In this document: one piece after another, positions 10,107 to 21,648 of the stretch
Layout: each line of letters starts with the position of its first letter
How positions within the stretch are numbered: position 1 is the first letter of the stretch
Assembly: GCF_014356525.2 (NCBI RefSeq)
Contig: NC_052511.1
Location: 27,150,097 to 27,214,096 of the forward strand
Source of the DNA: Nilaparvata lugens
Lineage: Eukaryota; Arthropoda; Insecta; Hemiptera; Delphacidae
DNA: 64,000 nt
Direction: 5' to 3'
Program-made: the position numbers and the translations under genes
The notes under the pieces: generated by a model
The model's input: the letters and a program-made list of their open reading frames with translations, nothing else
Databases searched by the model: none
Told to the model about the DNA's origin: nothing

Positions 10107-11150
10107 AGATCTTGTCTAACTACAGATTCATTGAAAAACGAGATACCGGTTTCGGTTGTTACACCATTATCAAACTCTAGTAACCTCTCTTTTTATTCAT
10201 ATAATAACAGATCCAGTAAATCAATTGAGTGAATTTCAACTGTGTATGATTAGTGGTTATAACAATTTTATTATAGCCTATATTTATTGCTTTTTATTTT
10301 TTGCTGGTCTTAAAGGCTAGTCTACGTAGCGTGGCTAATAAAATTAGAGTAATTATTAAACAACCATGTTGAGATTCGAACCTATGACCCAGGAATTTGA
10401 TTTAGTAGACTGACTAGATGTTACGGTACCATTATTCAAAGAATTTCAATAGGATGATGCTGTCAAGACAGAAAATTTATGTAAAATTGATTAACATGTT
10501 TGGAATACTTATGATGATTCAATTTGCCTCAATCATTATAGAAATGGATTGAGTTACTCTTTAAAGGATGATTATGATTTTGGAGAATATTTAATCACTC
10601 AAATTTTACCATTTATAATTATAATTATGCACTTTTCGTGTTGAAAATATCTCCCTCTAGGTCAGACAAATTGGTGAAGTGAAACACTGAATTTCTTACC
10701 TAGAAACCAATATACTTGAATGTTTTCACACAAACTGATTTATTCAGTGAATTTAATAGTGTTTTCTTAACTTTCAATAAGGCACTTTTCAATTGAAATG
10801 AACACCATATTGAACTGTATTAGAACCGTTCGAATTGTACTAGTACAGGTTTGAGCTACAAGTTTTCAATATTAATATGCAAATTTCAATCACAAAAGTA
10901 ATAACTTTGATCTTTTTTCTCGCCCAAAATCGTATTAATAAGATTCTCACGGGAATCGTACACTAATAAATTTCATTTACGTTCTCAAAAGAATATTTTG
11001 ATACATTTTTTCAATAATTTGTATTCTTGATTGATGAAAAAATATTCGAATAATAGTAATGAATGAATAAAGAATTATTTAACAAGTATCTTTCTCCCTG
11101 GTTATCAGTACCAGAAATTCAGTTTCCACTTATTAAATCACTGATTTTAG
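10107..11150. other. Intergenic region with tRNA-like segment
   Basis: AT-rich, no reading frame of note. It contains the tRNA-like piece at 10370-10440 and otherwise nothing recognised. Confidence 0.6.
10370..10440 (-). repeat. tRNA-like 3' half (SINE head or tRNA relic)
   Basis: Read on the minus strand there is CCTGGGTCATAGGTTCGAAT followed by CTC. GGTTCGAATCT is a near-perfect B box / T-arm. Upstream is AGTCTACTAAATC, which could be the anticodon arm of a Lys/Phe-like tRNA. I cannot fold a complete cloverleaf with acceptor stem, so it is probably a tRNA-derived SINE head or a tRNA relic, not a functional tRNA. Confidence 0.35.
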
Positions 11151-11157
11151 TATCGAA

Positions 11158-11174
11158 TTTATTTTATTTTTATT
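11158..11174 (-). promoter_or_regulatory. Poly(A) signals of the proline-rich gene
   Basis: TTTATT occurs three times in a row (11158, 11163, 11169), giving AATAAA on the minus strand. They lie about 140-155 bases after the stop codon of the gene at 11314-12798. Confidence 0.6.
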
Positions 11175-11313
11175 GCAAAAATATACATTCCTCAACGCTC
11201 ATTCATTCAACATCATAACAATAACAGTTCAACAAATTTGAAAAATAACAGAGACAATAACAGTAGCTTATTACAACGTCACACACACACACACTCACAA
11301 AACTTGGAGGAAA

Positions 11314-12798
11314 TCACTGTTCTGTTTTGTTGTTATTGTCATTATTTGTACTCGTAGCGTTTGTTGAGTTGGTTTCGATGTTCGTTTCCAACAAAGTGGA
11401 TCCCGGCCTTTTGAGTTTTGGTAGAAGAATGAGTTCCTCTGGTGATTGGGTGGTGGCCTGAATTTTGATTTCTTCCAGCTGGTCCATATCTTCATCATGG
11501 CGGCGTATGGGGGTTTGAACGGGTTCTGGTTTTCTCGCTGTGCCCTGACGGGGTTTCCTGGTGGATAGTTTCAGTTGTTGAGGAACAGGGTGAGATTGAG
11601 GCAGTGGAGGTGGAGCTTTGACGTTGGCGTTCCTCGAGAAACCACCCTCGGGTCCGGCTGACTTGGGGTTGCGTTTGTTGAAGTCCCTCCCTCCTCTGGC
11701 ATCCCTTCCGCGTTGTTGTTGAGCTCGGGGGCTTGGTCTGGGAGGTCTCCTGTCATTCCTGTAGTTGCTTGGCTTTGGTGGAGGCGGTGGTGGTGGATCG
11801 AATCTTCCTTGATCGTAACTCTCATAATCATCCTCATCTTGATCTTCCTCTGACATTTCATACAGTTCCTCCTTTGTGTCACCTTTGAATCCGCCACTAT
11901 CACCCCCTAGAAACAAACCGCCAACTCCCTTCACTACCCTGTCATCAGACTCCTTAATTGGTGCATCCTCATCATCAGGGGGTGGTGAGGGAGGAGGAGT
12001 CTTGCCAGGCTCATATCCTGGTGGTGCTGCAATATTCCTGTGCTTGATATTGTCGTAGTGATAGTGGTGAACGGGGTATGGCACTTTCACTGGGTAGGGC
12101 ACTCGTTTTTCCACAGTCACTGGTACTTTTTTCTCAATGTAAACCGGGTAAGGTTTGCTAGCCGGACACAACTTATCGAAACTGTCACTCTGAGATGCGG
12201 CTGAGTTCCTGAAGACAGGGTGGTTATTGGTTGCGCCCGGGTGGTTTGAGAGGGTCGCATAAGGGAAATTGAAGGAAGCTGGGGCGAAGGATGAGAACGA
12301 GGCTTGTTGGAGGTGGGGGAAATTGGAGGGGGTTCCTTGAGGAGGGAACACTTGGGGTCCCTGATCTGAGAGCGAATTATAGAGAGGTTTTAATCCAGGG
12401 TTGATACTGATGAAGTTCTGATGGTTGTAGTCGGGTTTATGGTTGTAGGGGATGAAGTTTTTGCCGAGATGTGGTCCCGTGTGGTAGATGATTGGCACTT
12501 CAATGCGATCCATAGCCGACACATCGTCGTCTTTGAGTATCACTGATGAGGAAGAGGGTAGCGGCAATAGAGCGGCTGAAGAACGTTTCTCAGGTCTTTT
12601 AACAATGTCTTGGGCGGATGACTGGTTGCCGAGATCAATATCGAGCACTGGTAGCACTGTGGTAGATGCATTGTTGGTGACCGCGTCCACGTTACGCGAC
12701 AGAACGCACCCGAGAAACAGCACTAGCAGCAAGAGTGGCGTAAACAGCACACGCCTGTCGAGAAAAGAAAACGCTACACTGTACACCAAACACTTCAT
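11314..12798 (-). CDS. Secreted proline-rich low-complexity protein (494 aa)
   Basis: The function is unknown; I do not recognise a named orthologue. The frame is continuous for 494 codons. Residues 17-34 form a hydrophobic stretch (LLLLVLFLGCVL) after a short basic N-region, fitting a signal peptide or signal anchor. Dibasic KR sites at 67-68 and 71-72 could be propeptide cuts. Residues 216-243 carry alternating PYPV, KKVPVTVEKRVPYPV and KVPYPV motifs, then HHYHYDN; such PV-rich repeats are common in insect extracellular and cuticle-associated proteins. Residues 260-280 and 335-343 are polyproline, 303-333 strongly acidic (EEDQDEDDYES), 344-385 Arg/Gly/Pro-rich, and the tail Asn/Thr-rich. 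Only two cysteines lie beyond the leader (31 and 211, the first at its end). The start is supported by a TATA/Inr promoter 50 bp upstream and AATAAA downstream. An acceptor-like TTTTCTTTTCTCGACAG at codons 9-15 leaves a spliced 5' end as an alternative. Confidence 0.8.
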   Translation of the reverse strand: MKCLVYSVAFSFLDRRVLFTPLLLLVLFLGCVLSRNVDAVTNNASTTVLPVLDIDLGNQSSAQDIVKRPEKRSSAALLPLPSSSSVILKDDDVSAMDRIEVPIIYHTGPHLGKNFIPYNHKPDYNHQNFISINPGLKPLYNSLSDQGPQVFPPQGTPSNFPHLQQASFSSFAPASFNFPYATLSNHPGATNNHPVFRNSAASQSDSFDKLCPASKPYPVYIEKKVPVTVEKRVPYPVKVPYPVHHYHYDNIKHRNIAAPPGYEPGKTPPPSPPPDDEDAPIKESDDRVVKGVGGLFLGGDSGGFKGDTKEELYEMSEEDQDEDDYESYDQGRFDPPPPPPPKPSNYRNDRRPPRPSPRAQQQRGRDARGGRDFNKRNPKSAGPEGGFSRNANVKAPPPLPQSHPVPQQLKLSTRKPRQGTARKPEPVQTPIRRHDEDMDQLEEIKIQATTQSPEELILLPKLKRPGSTLLETNIETNSTNATSTNNDNNNKTEQ

Positions 12799-12843
12799 AA
12801 CTTGCGACTAGACACTGGACGGCGGAACATGGAGAACGTTACT

Positions 12844-12877
12844 AGATTGAGGACCGCGACCAACGGACCCATTTATA
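12844..12877 (-). promoter_or_regulatory. TATA box and initiator of the proline-rich gene
   Basis: On the minus strand TATAAAT occupies 12877-12871. TCAATCT at 12850-12844 resembles the insect initiator TCAKTY. The A of that initiator (12848) is 29 bases from the TATA start, the usual spacing, and would give a 5' UTR of about 50 bases before the ATG at 12798. Confidence 0.6.
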
Positions 12878-12880
12878 GCC

Positions 12881-14764
12881 TTCTACTCTTTAGTCGCGCT
12901 CCCACCCTTCCCAATCACTCCATCTCTTTCACACCCTCATATCCTTCTCTTCCTCCAACTTCTCATCTCTTTCACACCATGCTCCCTTCTCTTCCTTCAT
13001 CCACTTCACCCTTCTCTTTCTCCTACTACTGTGAAATTCACTTCAAACTGTCATCATTGGTAGAGCGAGAAGCAATAATGTTATTCTCAAGGAATGCTGA
13101 CGAATTAAAGTGAATCTCACTATAGTACTCTTGCTTTTCTTCTCGCAATGAAAACTGCTCGACTCTCCGGCCGGACCCATCTCCGGAAATTTTCTTTGGT
13201 CTGTAAATTGATAACCGGCCGCTAAACCGATATAATAGGTTACGTAGACGGGTGGCGAGTGCGCGTGCGTCTACCTATCTGTCAATCTTCTCCACTTTCC
13301 TTCTGCGGCTCTCAATTTCCTCTTCGGAATTTCTGGTGCAGGTGATAAGTTGATGGCTGGCTGCTCCGATGTTTAATTGTTATTGCAAGGTGGTGCACTT
13401 TCTAGTGATAAGAGTACTGGCGAATGTTGTTCAACTTTTTAATTGGCATACACTTGAAGAGAAACTGTTATGATATCTTCAATTTGGATCATTGAATTAA
13501 AAAGTGACATTTCACGACATGGCATGACGTCAGTTTGCTAGATGAGACGAAGCTAGCATGTGTGAACATCATAATATGGCCATATTATGATATTAACTCA
13601 TCTGGAAGACTCGCGTCACGTCTCAATTTACGACAATCCTAGCAACTTTGAAATAGAATGGTTGCTTACGAATGTGTGATATTCAATCAGTATTGGAATA
13701 TTATTCAATAATTATTATTCTCAATGATTATGTTGTTGGTCAATTCAAATCAAATTATATTTGAATAATTATAAAACTGTAGCCTACTTTCTTTTGAAAC
13801 TACTCATGAATCTTGATTAGGCATATAGTTTAAACAATCTTCAATAACCATGCACAATAGTCTGTCAATTTGAATTGAATTTTATTTGAATTACTTTCAA
13901 TTTGTAATAACTTTGAAGTGGAACATGGTTACTAACTACTAAAAGATACTATTACCTGAATAGCCTATGGTTAAACTAGCAAGTATTATTTTAAAAAATC
14001 TCCAAAAACAGTAGTTTAGTTATTTCAGTTTCTGCCAATATTTAGCAATTCAACATTTTGATTCTTATTCACTGATATTTAGCTGAGTGATTGCTATTTA
14101 AAGTACCAAATCTCCTAAGATAGGATGACACTCTTTAATATTTAGATTTATATATAGTCGCATTAACCTAATCGACTGTGGAACCTTCAAGTTCCACAAT
14201 AATTTCTATTAAAATAACCAATTTCGTAATAGTCTAAGTTCCCTTTCCAAGAGTCAGGAGAACCACTTCATAAAAAGCTAAAAAACCGAGTTATTGAACA
14301 AAGTATGCATTCTCCTGAACTTTCAATTCAGATCTTACAACACTACAGATTTACTCGCGACATTATTAGTCGTCCTTCATTTCGATCAATCTCAATTAAT
14401 AATATTACTACAATGGTTTACCAACTGCTTATGGTGATCCAATCAATACAATAAAGCAACGTTTCATCGGTTTACTGGTTTCTTTGCAATACATTATTAA
14501 AAGTAGTGTTTCAAGCAATATGTATTGCTCATGCGACTTCCATAATAGAAAAAAGCGAACAGTTGAGAAATTCCGAAAGTGTAGTAGAATAATAATTAGC
14601 ACGGTAGTTTTAGAACCCATTCCAAGGTTTTATTACTTCAACACATCCAGTTCAGTTACTTCTTTTTCTCGTGAGTGCTACAATTACTTGTACTTTTATC
14701 AGTGGTCAAAGCAAATATTAAACAGTAAAGCTGAACGAGCAAAATATGTCGTGAGAGGAACTTT
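12881..14764. other. Upstream region of the proline-rich gene
   Basis: 12900-13030 is pyrimidine-rich. 13150-13340 is GC-richer than its surroundings (CCGGCCGGACCC, ACCGGCCGC, GGCGAGTGCGCGTGCG) and could hold regulatory sites. A perfect palindrome lies at 13568-13591. 13600-14760 is AT-rich without a recognised feature. Confidence 0.5.
13568..13591. repeat. 24-bp perfect palindrome
   Basis: The half-site ATCATAATATGG is followed at once by its exact complement. Shorter inverted words (TAGATGAG / CTCATCTG, GACGTCA / GCGTCAC) flank it within 70 bp, so it may be the centre of a decayed foldback element. Confidence 0.8.
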
Positions 14765-15660
14765 TCATTCTCGTTTTATTCTCCTTCTTCCTATTTTCCA
14801 TTTCATTATAATTCTTGAAACTCTCAACTTCTTATCACTTTTCATCAACTTTTGAAATCATTCTTGAACTGGCTTTTTTCCACATGATCTTCTGCTCCAC
14901 CATCTTCTTCTATTTCTCCTTCATCTTTGGCTTCTTTTTTATTTAATTTTCCTTCCATTCTCTATCTTTATCTCCATTTAATTTTTCACCTGATTCTTAT
15001 GCTCCTTTTTTAGCTTCATCTTTTTCTTTTCGTTTTTCTCCTCCTTTTTCCTCTTGCAATCCTTCTCCTCATCCTTCTTCCTATTCCTATTCATTCTCTT
15101 ATAATCATCTCATCTTTTTCATTCAATTTTCTTTGTCTTTTTTCTACTTCTTCTACGTCTTACACTCAATCAACTTTTCATTCTCATGCTTCTCATGTAG
15201 CCTAGCTTTCTCTAGATTATTCCTGCTAGAATCATCTTTTTCATCCAACCTTCCCAATTTCATCTCATTTCGCGTGCTTTTTTACAATTCCATCTTTATT
15301 ACTATCGTGCCTCATCCTTCCCCTTTCCTCCTGCTCCTCCTTTTCCTCTTCATCCTCCTTCATCTCCCCATCCTCTTTCATTTCCTGTCTTTCTTCTCCT
15401 GATATTCCTCCTCGCCCTCCTCTTTCTTCATTGCCTTATAAACATTTATTAGATGCGTTTTCTGCTTAATTCTTTCATTTTCGTCTCCTTTTTCTTCCAA
15501 TTCTTCTAATAATCCTTCTACTCCCGATCTTTCCATTCAACTTTCGTAATTTCTTCTCTCCTGTCATCGTGTTCTTCTTCTTCTCCACTTCTTTAACTTT
15601 TTTCTTTTTCAACTTCTTAATAAGCTATATTACTTCATCTTCTCTTCCACAAGCCCCAAT
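14765..15660. repeat. ~0.9-kb polypyrimidine-rich tract
   Basis: The + strand is dominated by C and T in irregular TTCTTC, TCCTTC, CTTTTT words for almost 900 bases, with few purines and no fixed period. It creates Phe/Ser/Leu-rich reading frames that are compositional artefacts. It may be an old expanded (CTT/CCT) tract. Confidence 0.8.
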
Positions 15661-18600
15661 TTATTGATTCACATCCTCAGTACAAGGTAATAAAATTGGC
15701 TAATATAAATGAGTTGGTTGGCCGTAAACAGTAGTGCATATCGGCTTGATTGAAAATAATGCCAATTAGAAGGCCTCTAGGCTCTAGCTGAGACTGACGA
15801 GTTGGGTCTTGCGTGGCGGCAGCCTATCTATCGATAAGTGATTAAGGAAGTGAGAGAATGAGAGTTGCGTCCAACGCCAACCAGCTCATGCCTCATGCGT
15901 TCAGCTTCATTGGTCACCTTGTGGGAAAGGCTTCTTACGCGCAAATAGAGAAATAAAAACTGGCGCAATTGAAACCACTGTGTGATTTTTTATGATGCAT
16001 AAGCGATACGAATATTTTTATCCTCATCAATGTAACATAGGAGTAATTTACTAACATAGGTAGCCTACTCAACTCTGTGTTCCATTCTCAACTTCAATGA
16101 GAATGACTCTAGGACCCGAAACAGAACAAGTATACAGCATAAAAGTACCTAAATTTGTTGAATTTGACCCTAGGTCCCACAACAATCACGTTCTACAGTA
16201 GCTTGTATTAGGAGCCTACCGTTCTTATGGAGTAGGTTCAATTCGTCACTATAGTCGAGTCAATACACAATTTATTTGTAATTTTCTTCTACCCTTGTTT
16301 GAATATAGGCCTACCCTTCTATTAGCCTATCTCCTTTAAATGCAATATTATCTAAAAATTCAAAATGATTTTCCAATGTGATAATTGTTTCCACAAGCTA
16401 CACGTGTGTACCGCTACCGGTTGTGTCATCATTGTTATGGTAATCTGCAAAATAACAATTTTTCAAATACTATATTAATTTTCATGTATAAAATCATCAA
16501 CTAGATTTGTAAAATATTGTTGCTATTATGAAAATGTTGTTTCACATTGATGTGTTGTAGTAGGTAGCTTTGATTTTGTTTGAGTTGTATCATGGTCTGT
16601 GGAATCAATATTTTCAAATTGAAAGTGACTCTACGATTGAAAAATAACAATAATTCATTAATAATGCGAAAAAGTACTACAAATAAATACTTCTTAAATA
16701 TAGAATGAACTTGAAACTGTAAACAAAAGGTACTTAGTTGAAGCTCAACCAATCACAGTAGGTAGCTGTTGTAGCGGTACACTGATTCCCCTACAAATTT
16801 ACATTTTCAACTGTAATCGTATCAGCATTTGTAGGCCTACTTATTGAATACCAGAGTCATGGCTGGAACTGAAAGACAAGTCAATCTTTAATTTTTCAAT
16901 TGATTCAAACATACATTTACAACAAAAGAGGTAATTTCAGACTTCGTTAGAAATATAATATTTTATTTAATATCCTATATTTATCAAGATAGTAGACTAG
17001 TGTCCTGTGCAGAGGAGTGAGTTAGAATTGAAACTATAACTACGATTGAAACGATGAAGGCCTATACGAATTAAACTTGTGAAAATAATAGAAATGGATA
17101 GTACAGTATTATCCAATGAACTAGTATTTTAATGAAGTATAATTATTATTATTATCATCACTATTGCCAACTCCCTAAATAGTTGGAAATCGGGCTGTTT
17201 TCATAGAAGATGAAGTTATAAACCGAAGTATCTTATTGAATTAGTTGCCTTTGAGAACAACTCGCTGTCCATAAACTGTGCCAGTTACTCCTTCTAAATT
17301 TCCATCTTCCGTATTATTGTCGCCAATAAAACCGTGTAAACTCAATAACTCAAGAGCCATCCTGGAAATTTTCACTTTCACTGTGGCTCAAATAGGTACC
17401 GCAGTATTATCTTTCACTTTTTCATGCTTCGAAGTGAAAATAAATAGTGAAGAATCAAATAAAATTATGATTTTAGTTTGAAATATAACTTGTCGAAATT
17501 ATCAATAAAAAAGTACAACTGTATCAACAAACAACAGTTTACTACTAACTAAGACATTCTAAGATTATGCAATTAGAGTGAATAGTGGTTCAATTGTTAC
17601 CGGTTGAACCAGAATCTTATTATTGTAGATTATAAGATTGGGTTTTCAGTTACAGCTTTTCCTATTATACAAGAAGTAATTATGAATGATATAACATAAA
17701 TTGTGATTGATTAATTATGGCCAAATGTAACTGGACCATGGAATCAAGATTGATCAGTATCTAGATTAATAAGTTGACTGCACATACCTTCCTCTTCTTG
17801 ATCTCATATCATCAACAAATGAACAACTAGTTCGGATGTGTTATAAGAGGACCATCATAAAAGAAACCAGGAAGTATTTCGCTAGGCTTCACTTACTCAA
17901 CCCAACTAGTTCTACTTCCAGCTTCTATAAAAATTAACGTTTTTAAATAATAATAATAATATTGAGGATGATGCCCACATAAGCTCTTAGGCTTGTGCGA
18001 GGGTAATGAGTGAGAGGGATGATGATGAGAGATGAGACTACTTTTTAGTTAGTCGGGACCGACGGCTGATCGTCTCCTCCGAAAGAAAAATAAACTTATG
18101 TTTTATAGATTTTTTCAAGTATACAAACTACGAGTTTGATGCATCAAACATTCGTATTCTTGAAAGTTACTATTGTTTTATGAAGTAATTGTAACTTTTA
18201 CAACTATGAAACTCAAAATATTGTAAGAAAGGTAATAAAATTTAGGAAAAATAAACTTTATGTAAAAAATGTATCATGAGTATGACCTAAAATATGAAAT
18301 GATCTTATTATATACATTGAAACCCTTTAAAATTATTGACTAAATGATTTCAATTGTTAATAATTGCATAAATTTGAAATAATCCATTTACATCAGTGAT
18401 AGGATTGAGCGAAGTTAGTGGAAAGGATGATGATGGAAAATTGGTTAAAAAACGGTATGCGATTTTAGGTGAGTGCTACAAATAACCTGGTTCCTAAGGT
18501 TCCTGGCTAGCTGGTATCATGATATCCTATTTAAAAAATTAATTATGGTGTTATTGTCAACAAATAATTTTGATCAATTAACTGAAAAATTCTATTATTT

Positions 18601-20220
18601 TGTTGTCCAAATTAAAACAACCAATATTCATGTTTGTTTCATGCTTTTCGTGTTGAAGTCTCTACTGTATAGGTACTCTCCAAAACAGAGATCAAAGATG
18701 TCCATATACAGAGACAATGGGTTTCTTCCAAGTTATATGCTCCTTCCACTTAGTACGTGATGCAATAGTATGAATCAATCACTGATTAATTTTCAATCAC
18801 TCAGAAATTTTCCAACTTCGAAAAACAAAAAACACCTTCTGTCCCAGAACCAGAACTCGTTCAGATATCAGATGTGGAATTCTGTTGTGAAACACTTCTA
18901 CATGACCAGAAAAAACAAATTTGTGTGATTATATGCCTATTGCCTATCGGAACCATGCATTTACTGAGGCTAGAAAAAAGTGTACACTGTTTCCTAACGC
19001 CATTTCCTATTGTTTCACATGTGGAGTAGAAAAAATTTCAATGGATTGGAGTTAAAATGGAATTGAATTGTCCACCCGATTATCGTAGTCGCCGCAGTGA
19101 AGCTTGAAGGTGACTGCTGCTTATATCTTTAATGTTTTATCAATGATTGCCAGTATCCGTACAAGAATCGTTCATTGCAAAATACGCTGAAATACGACTT
19201 GCAGCGTGTTGTACATAGCAGTGACATAATAGTTGAAATGAAGAAAATGGCAGAAAAAGAGTGGCTTACGGTACAGCAGCCCTATACAGTGTGATGAGGT
19301 TTGAATGGACCACTATAGGCCTACAGCCTCTTGGTGTTATTAGATAACACAATGCCAGACTGCAGTACTCTGTATAACACCAAGAGCACCGTTAAATTAG
19401 TATGATTGTTACCCACTTCAAGCCCATCAAAATAGCAGAGTTTTTCATTATTGGTTTCACTGGTTCCAGAATGGATCAATTTGGTAATAATCTTTTGTTA
19501 GAATGTTGAGTGTGAATTGATTTATCACAAACATGTCTGCTCTATATTAATTTCAATTATTGGTCTGTATAGTATTTCGAGATGGTATCACCCAGAAATC
19601 GAGGAATATGGATAATACATTTTTATATCAACTGCATGAAGAATATTGGTTTTTGTGTTAATGTATTTAAAAACATAGGTTGCAGTGTAATATTGTTAGA
19701 ACGTATTGAAAGAGATATGTTACACATTAGAATTAGCTTAAGAGAAGTGATAATTCAATTATTCAGGAATTTATTCAAAGTAAAACTTATCAAAAAATTA
19801 TCTTTCAAAAATAATTAATTTCCGTAAAAAATATCCATCTTTATTTAGTAGAGATAATATTACAATAGGTGTTTAATGCATGTTAATTAAATTTGGAGCT
19901 TCCGAATGGATTCTTTTCATTTTTTTCTTCAACTGGCTAGTCTATTTTTACAAATAATACGGATAATAATATATTCTATTATAATATTCTATCCATATTT
20001 CACCTTCAACTGAGTTAATTTAATTCAATCCATCCGTACTGAATGAAAAACGGAAGACGAATGAATAGCAACAGACTGACTAGGAAAACAATGGACTTGG
20101 GAAATAATGATTGGGCCTATCAATGGTTTATCTCTCTTGAACCATCTGTAATTTTGTATGGTAAATTTAACAATAATTTCTTGTAAGTTCTAAGCTCATG
20201 GCTTAGATCTACTAATGCAA
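15661..20220. other. Intergenic, mostly featureless
   Basis: AT-rich with scattered short frames lacking domains. 15770-15960 is GC-richer (GTGGCGGCAGCC, GCGTCCAACGCC) without a frame. At 17950-18090 an (AAT)n run is followed by GGGATGATGATGAGAG and GTCGGGACCGACGGCTGA, which resembles the tail of an arthropod retroposon. 19328-19386 is a short hairpin. I saw no exon I could defend. Confidence 0.5.
19328..19386. repeat. Perfect 13-bp-stem hairpin
   Basis: CTCTTGGTGTTAT at 19328-19340 and its complement at 19374-19386 enclose 33 bases. Overall size (59 bases) is like a short pre-miRNA, but the loop is large. A relic of a small inverted-repeat element is equally possible. Confidence 0.5.
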
Positions 20221-20229
20221 TATCAATAT

Positions 20230-21290
20230 TTAGGGGTGCCTACCCCCCTCAATGCCATGAACTCATAAATTTAGTGAAATTCAACTCCTACCGCCCCCCG
20301 CTCCCATAAATTGAGAACTCGAAAAAAGGTCGTCAGTAGTCATTTTAAATTGCTGACGTTTTTGTTTTGGGTCCCCAAGACTTGATATCTCAAGAATTTC
20401 AAGGACGCAGTCTGCTGATAATTCTGATATTAGGAGGCATTGACTGAATATGGAAAGAAATCATAGCTTTGTTTGGGCTTAGAAGGTAAACATATCAATA
20501 GTACTCACCCCCCCCCCTAGTGCTTAAGGGATGAGGGTGGTTTAAAAGTTTCGTTTTTTCATTTCTGGCTTACACGCATGTATCTTGGAAACAGAGCATT
20601 TCAGCGACATGACTTACTGAACAAAAATGAAGCTAGATAAATTTGCCTCTCTCATCCCTTAAGCACAGGGGGGGGTGATTACTATCGACATGTTTACCTT
20701 CCAAGTAGTCCAAACAAAGCTGCGAAGTCAAATATTGTGTTCCAAACATTCCCTCCAAATTTCCCTGTCAATTGATCTACAGTATTGTTGTTAAACTGAA
20801 AATTCTATTCTCAACATTATAGCGGCTCAAACAATCGTAGGGAGATGCGTAAAAAATGAAATAATACATTAAACTGAAGAGAATATGATGGATGCTCTAT
20901 GAGCTCATGATTAGCACGGATGTGTTCAATCAATCGTTTACAAGTTATAAGGCAAAAAGATGAACAAATCGGAGCCGGAAGTGTTTTTCTTCAAAATGAG
21001 CTCATACCTAGAAAACTAAGAGCGATATGGGAAAATGTTTCGGATAAAACTTGTAGGCTAATTTGTAAGCTTTAATTTTGTATCCGACAAAAATTTTCTA
21101 AAGACGCATATTGTTCGAGATATGTGCGAAAAACCAAAATATGGTACTTTCAAACCGCCCCCACCCCCTTAGCACAGGGGGTAGGAGTGAGGACTTTTGA
21201 TATGTTTACCATCTTACTATCCTTAAAAGAGCTGCGGGGTCGAAAATTGTGTTCCAAACTTTTCCCTCTATAATATTTCGTTGACTGGAC
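20230..21290. repeat. Dispersed repeat with inverted C-run modules, related to 41190-42375
   Basis: Blocks such as CATCCCTTAAGCACAGGGGG, GATATGTTTACCATCTTAC, AAATTGTGTTCCAAACTTTTC and TTCGTTGACTGGAC have close relatives at 41190-42375 (for example GACTTTTGATATGTTTACC and TTCCTTGACTGGAC). Within the copy, CACCCCCCCCCTAGTGCTTAAGGGATGAGGG is inverted about 140 bp later. There is no open frame. The class is unknown. Confidence 0.6.
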
Positions 21291-21648
21291 TAATTACAAT
21301 TCTTGAATAACAGTCTCTTCAATATGCTTACGAAAATAGCTGTCACATGACTCAATTCTCAATATTTTTATCCGATAGATATACATTCAAATAAATTCAG
21401 TTGCGGCTCTGCTGACTTTCTTCAGTCTAATAGCTGCGTTTAGATTATAGCAAAAAATGGATTTCATAACAATGCAAAATGCGTAAATGACATTTATGTT
21501 CCAAGGTCTTCTCGCCGTCAAAAACTTACAAAACCGTGTTCATTGTTGATTTTGACCCGGCCTACTAATAGAGGTGTTTGATAGCTCTACTCTGTTTTGC
21601 CACAAAATTACCCCTCAAAAAAACAGCAACGCATTATTTGTGACTGTG

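Noticed and set aside
10370..10440. Functional tRNA gene on the minus strand
   Set aside because: Only the B box and T-arm are convincing; no acceptor stem or full cloverleaf could be formed.
11571..12058. Overlapping frames on both strands inside the proline-rich gene
   Set aside because: They are shadows of the 494-codon gene, produced by its GC-rich repetitive codons.
12488..13113. Two plus-strand frames of 107 and 103 codons
   Set aside because: Antisense to the start of the proline-rich gene and through its promoter; no splice or domain support.
15133..15402. 89-codon Phe/Ser/Leu-rich frame
   Set aside because: It is inside the polypyrimidine tract.
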